Source: Dinoroseobacter sp034111085
Lineage (GTDB): Bacteria; Pseudomonadota; Alphaproteobacteria; Rhodobacterales; Rhodobacteraceae
Reading direction: 5' to 3'
NCBI GenBank assembly: GCA_034111085.1
Contig: JAWUXZ010000052.1
Location: forward strand, 18,860 to 82,859
Length of the DNA: 64,000 bases
Shown: positions 61,162 to 64,000 of the stretch, in pieces
Layout: the number at the start of each line of letters is the position of its first letter
Position numbering within the stretch: position 1 is the first letter of the stretch
Program-made: the position numbers and the translations under genes
Notes under the pieces: model-generated
Told to the model about the DNA's origin: nothing
Seen by the model: only the letters and a program-made list of their open reading frames with translations
Databases searched by the model: none

Positions 61162-62057
61162 TCCGACCCGCCTCGGTCGGGGTCGTCGCGGTGCTGCTTG
61201 GGGCGGGCGTTTGGCTATGGCTCGGCGGTATGGACGATCTGGCGCGCTGGGCCGCAACTGCCCAACGCGACGTGCAAAATGGTATTGCTCGCGCGCTGCG
61301 GGGTTTGCGCGCGGGCGATCCGGCGGCGCTGACGGCGTTGCTAAGCGTCTGCTTTGCTTATGGGTTTTTCCATGCAGTTGGTCCGGGACATGGCAAACTG
61401 GTCGTGGGCGGCTACGGCGTGGCCGAGAATGTGCCACTTGGGCGGCTGTCGCGCATCGCACTGGCGGGATCATTGATGCAGGCTGTAAGCGCGATAGCAC
61501 TCGTGGCTTTCGGGGTCTGGGCGCTTGGTTTGACGCGCACCCAGATGACCCATGCTGGTGATTTCTGGCTGGCCCCGGCGAGCCTTGCCGCAATTGCACT
61601 TGTGGGTCTCTGGCTGGTGATCCGTGGGCTGCGCCGTCTGGCCAGAAAGCCCGCCGCCCACGGCCACACCCATTCCGGTGATGACAAAGCCTGTTCCACC
61701 TGCGGCCACGCCCACGGCCCCGATCCTGCACAGGTTGCTAAAGCCAACAGTTGGGGCGCGAGCCTTGCGTTGATCGCGGCTATTGGTATTCGGCCCTGCA
61801 CGGGCGCACTCTTTTTGCTGATCCTCGGTTGGGGGATGGGCTTGCACTGGGCGGCGATTGCCGGAACTCTCGCCATGGCGCTTGGTACCGCGTCGGTCAC
61901 CTTGGCGGTTGCGGGCAGTGCGGTGCTGTTTCGCGAAAGTCTTGCGCGCAGTATTGGCGACGGGCAGGCAGCCGCCCGATTGGCCAGCGTAATCGAGATT
62001 TCGGCAGGCGCGCTGGTCGCGATCATCGCCACGGGTCTGTTGTTGCGACTATTATAG
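61149..62057 (+). CDS. NicO/RcnA-family nickel/cobalt transporter
   Basis: The 302-residue protein has six to seven membrane helices. It carries the NicO motifs FFHAVGPGHGKLVVGG and AIGIRPCTGALFLLILG, with a histidine- and cysteine-rich cytoplasmic loop (HGHTHSGDDKACSTCGHAHG). Members move Ni2+, Co2+ or Zn2+ across the inner membrane. Uptake or export cannot be decided, but the DUF1007 partner is more often seen in import-related operons. Confidence 0.9.
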   Translation: MRALIRPASVGVVAVLLGAGVWLWLGGMDDLARWAATAQRDVQNGIARALRGLRAGDPAALTALLSVCFAYGFFHAVGPGHGKLVVGGYGVAENVPLGRLSRIALAGSLMQAVSAIALVAFGVWALGLTRTQMTHAGDFWLAPASLAAIALVGLWLVIRGLRRLARKPAAHGHTHSGDDKACSTCGHAHGPDPAQVAKANSWGASLALIAAIGIRPCTGALFLLILGWGMGLHWAAIAGTLAMALGTASVTLAVAGSAVLFRESLARSIGDGQAAARLASVIEISAGALVAIIATGLLLRLL

Positions 62058-62106
62058 GGTCGCAAACGCGATTGCCTCAGGCGCGAGGGCGTCTTAAAGC
62101 CTGTCT

Positions 62107-63480
62107 ATGACAGCCCCATTACAATCTTACCGCACCCATGCGCGCGCTGCGATGGTGCTTGGCTTGCCGCTCGTCGGCAGTCATTTGGCGCAGGCTATGG
62201 TGCAGGTCACCGATACGCTGATGCTGGGCTGGTACGGGGTGGCGGAGCTGGCGGCTGGCGGGCTTGGGGCCGGGTTGTTCACGACCGTGTTTCTGGTTGG
62301 CTCTGGGATTGCTTTGGCGGTGATGCCGATGGTTGCGACCGCCGCAAGTTCCGACAACGAGACGCAAATCCGCCGCGTTACGCGCATGGGGCTTTGGATG
62401 TCGATCCTGTTTGGCGTCCTGATCTACCCGTTCTTCTGGTTCTCGGAATCGATCTTGCTGGGTCTTGGCCAGAAACCGGAAATTGCTGCGCTTGGCAGTG
62501 ACTATATGCAGATTGCAGGCCTCGGCATGGTGCCTGCGCTGTTGGTGATGGTGCTGAAAAGCTACCTTGCGGCACTTGACCGTGCGCAGGTGGTGTTATG
62601 GGTGACGGTGGCCGGGGCCATTGGCAACGGCTTGCTGAACTGGCTTTTGATCTTCGGCAATTGGGGTTTTCCCGAGTTGGGCGTGCAAGGGGCCGCGACT
62701 GCGTCTGTCTGTCTGTATATTGGGATGGCTCTGGGATTGGCGGTCTATGCTGTGCGGGTGTTGCCCGAGCACACGCTTTTTGCGCGGTTCTGGCGTCCTG
62801 ACTGGGAGGCGTTTGCCCGCGTCTTCCGACTAGCTTGGCCCATTGGATTGACGCTTCTGGCCGAGGCGGGTCTGTTTTCCGCCAGTGCCTTGATGATCGG
62901 CTGGCTCGGCACGGTGCCATTGGCGGCGCACGGGATTGCGCTGCAACTCGCCTCGATCACTTTCATGGTCCATATCGGCCTGAGCCAAGCCGCCACAGTG
63001 CGCGCCGGACAGGCACTCGGTCGGCTTGACGCTGGCAATATGGTGCGCGGCGGTCTGGTTATCACTGCACTGTCTTTGGGCATGGTCTGCGTGACTGTGG
63101 CCCTGTTTGTGGGCATGCCGGAAACGCTGATCGGCCTGTTTACTGACCCCGGCGATCCCAAGCGCGACGCGGTGATTGCGGTGGGCGCGTCGCTTCTGGC
63201 GGTTGCAGCGCTGTTCCAGCTGGCCGACGGAATGCAGGTCGTCGCACTTGGCCTTTTGCGCGGGGTGCAGGATACGCGCGTCCCGATGTGGATGGCCGCG
63301 TTCAGCTATTGGGGCGTGGGCGCGCCAGCGGGCTACGTATTCGGCTTCACACTGGGATGGGGCGCTGTCGGGGTATGGGTCGGGCTTGTGGTTGGCCTCG
63401 CAGTGGCCGCAATCCTGCTGATGGTGCGGTTCTGGCGACAACGGCTTTGGGCGGCACAGATCAAGGCTGCTGTGGCCTAG
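62107..63480 (+). CDS. MATE-family multidrug exporter
   Basis: The 457-residue protein has 12 predicted helices in two MatE halves (about residues 15-180 and 240-410). It has VTDTLMLGWYGVAELAAGGLG in helix 1-2 and a second repeat with HGIALQLASITFMVHIGLSQA. This NorM-like protein would export cationic compounds using a Na+ or H+ gradient. Its stop overlaps that of the convergent gene by four bases. Confidence 0.9.
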   Translation: MTAPLQSYRTHARAAMVLGLPLVGSHLAQAMVQVTDTLMLGWYGVAELAAGGLGAGLFTTVFLVGSGIALAVMPMVATAASSDNETQIRRVTRMGLWMSILFGVLIYPFFWFSESILLGLGQKPEIAALGSDYMQIAGLGMVPALLVMVLKSYLAALDRAQVVLWVTVAGAIGNGLLNWLLIFGNWGFPELGVQGAATASVCLYIGMALGLAVYAVRVLPEHTLFARFWRPDWEAFARVFRLAWPIGLTLLAEAGLFSASALMIGWLGTVPLAAHGIALQLASITFMVHIGLSQAATVRAGQALGRLDAGNMVRGGLVITALSLGMVCVTVALFVGMPETLIGLFTDPGDPKRDAVIAVGASLLAVAALFQLADGMQVVALGLLRGVQDTRVPMWMAAFSYWGVGAPAGYVFGFTLGWGAVGVWVGLVVGLAVAAILLMVRFWRQRLWAAQIKAAVA

Positions 63481-63878
63481 TTCCCATTCATCCGGTCAGC
63501 CTTCTTTCGCACAAGCACTTGGCGCAGGTCATACATCGCCAGAAGCGTCCGGTCGGTGATCGCCTCTAGCTGCTCGGGGGTGGCCTTGGATTGTGCCCAA
63601 TGGGCGGTCTGGTTCATCTGATCAACAGCGCGTTGAATATCGTCGAGCTCGCGCGCGGCCTGAAGCGCTTGGCGCTCAGTAACCCAATTCTGCATAGCGG
63701 TCATTTCCGCGTCTGAGACCTCGGCCTTGCCTTGGACCTTCACCTCGCCATTGCGAACGTTCACATTGGCAATCTGATCAAGCTCGATCCGTTTCTGACG
63801 ATTCTCAGGATCGACACGAAAGACCACAGCCCCGTTGTCTTTGATCCGGAAATAGAGCTCAGGGAGATCAACGGCCAT
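63477..63878 (-). CDS. conserved hypothetical protein
   Basis: The 133-residue protein has an AAAGGA site before its ATG. The N-terminal 50 residues are strand-rich (PELYFRIKDNGAVVFRVDPEN, RIELDQIANVNVRNGEVKV), and the rest is two long helices with even charge. No signal or membrane segment is seen. I recognise no named family; it is likely a cytoplasmic roseobacter protein. The last 122 bases of the window upstream of it hold no visible gene. Confidence 0.7.
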   Translation of the reverse strand: MAVDLPELYFRIKDNGAVVFRVDPENRQKRIELDQIANVNVRNGEVKVQGKAEVSDAEMTAMQNWVTERQALQAARELDDIQRAVDQMNQTAHWAQSKATPEQLEAITDRTLLAMYDLRQVLVRKKADRMNGN

Positions 63879-64000
63879 GGAATTCGGTCCTTTTTAAAGG
63901 TCGTGATGTTTGAACAACCGTAACGGAGGTGGACAGAGGGGGGAAGGGGGAAGGTTAGGGGGGTGGCACCGGCTGCCCGAATTCCGCATCCTTACCGATC

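Noticed and set aside
1..64000. CRISPR arrays, tRNA or rRNA genes, prophage or intact insertion sequences
   Set aside because: No regularly spaced repeats, cloverleaf-like intergenic sequence, phage genes or transposase frames were seen on reading both strands; a tRNA scan and an IS search would settle this.

Overview
The window looks like an ordinary chromosomal segment of a marine alphaproteobacterium of the Roseobacter group (Rhodobacteraceae). Evidence for this is the GC-rich coding, dense ATGA start/stop overlaps, the pccR/pccB/pccA/methylmalonyl-CoA mutase set, a DddL-type DMSP lyase, HdaA, DUF1036, DUF465 and DUF6497-like proteins, and a relic sitABCD operon behind a Mur-like box. The assignment rests on protein-family content only. 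I saw no rRNA, tRNA, CRISPR array, prophage or intact insertion sequence.

Layout. 0-7.1 kb: a truncated SLC13-type permease, yebC, LysE and DMT exporters, and exported DUF1036 and nuclease proteins. 7.1-20.8 kb: the propionyl-CoA block, with pccR and an alpha/beta hydrolase, an MFS exporter, pccB with a RidA protein, several small exported or lipoprotein genes, pccA, a sulfotransferase-like gene and methylmalonyl-CoA mutase. The 8-mer palindrome TTTGCAAA occurs five times between 9.3 and 14.5 kb and nowhere else that I could see; it is the probable PccR binding element. 20.8-29.1 kb: a PAS protein, an OxyR-like LysR regulator lacking the OxyR cysteines, a long structured leader and a seven-gene mrpABCDEFG antiporter operon. 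29.2-32.3 kb: VOC, GNAT, DjlA-like and nuclease-fold genes. 32.3-37.9 kb: ppx, ppk1, hdaA and an AI-2E-type permease on the minus strand. 38-47 kb: proS, then a mixed segment with a GDSL hydrolase, a CDF transporter divergent from a ZntR-like MerR regulator, an ammonium transporter, an acyltransferase, a D-cysteine desulfhydrase-like enzyme and an orphan Tat-exported solute-binding protein.

48-51 kb carries lolC/E, lolD and an Ldh_2 oxidoreductase. 51.0-52.9 kb is a decay zone: all four genes of a sitABCD manganese/iron ABC transporter survive in order as fragments joined by internal deletions, beside a frameshifted exported-protein gene. 53-58 kb has a PfkB-family kinase and parE flanked by unrecognised accessory genes; one group (DUF6471 and a membrane protein) has three copies of CTATGTAA in front. 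58-64 kb has a DMSP lyase, ppk2, a DUF1007/NicO nickel-cobalt transporter pair, a MATE exporter and a conserved small protein.

How the genes may work together: DMSP cleavage by DddL gives acrylate, which in this group enters metabolism as propionyl-CoA. PccAB and the mutase, under PccR, then carry it to succinyl-CoA. Both ends of that route lie in this window, but acuI and the epimerase do not. Polyphosphate synthesis and turnover (ppk1, ppx, ppk2) is a second theme.
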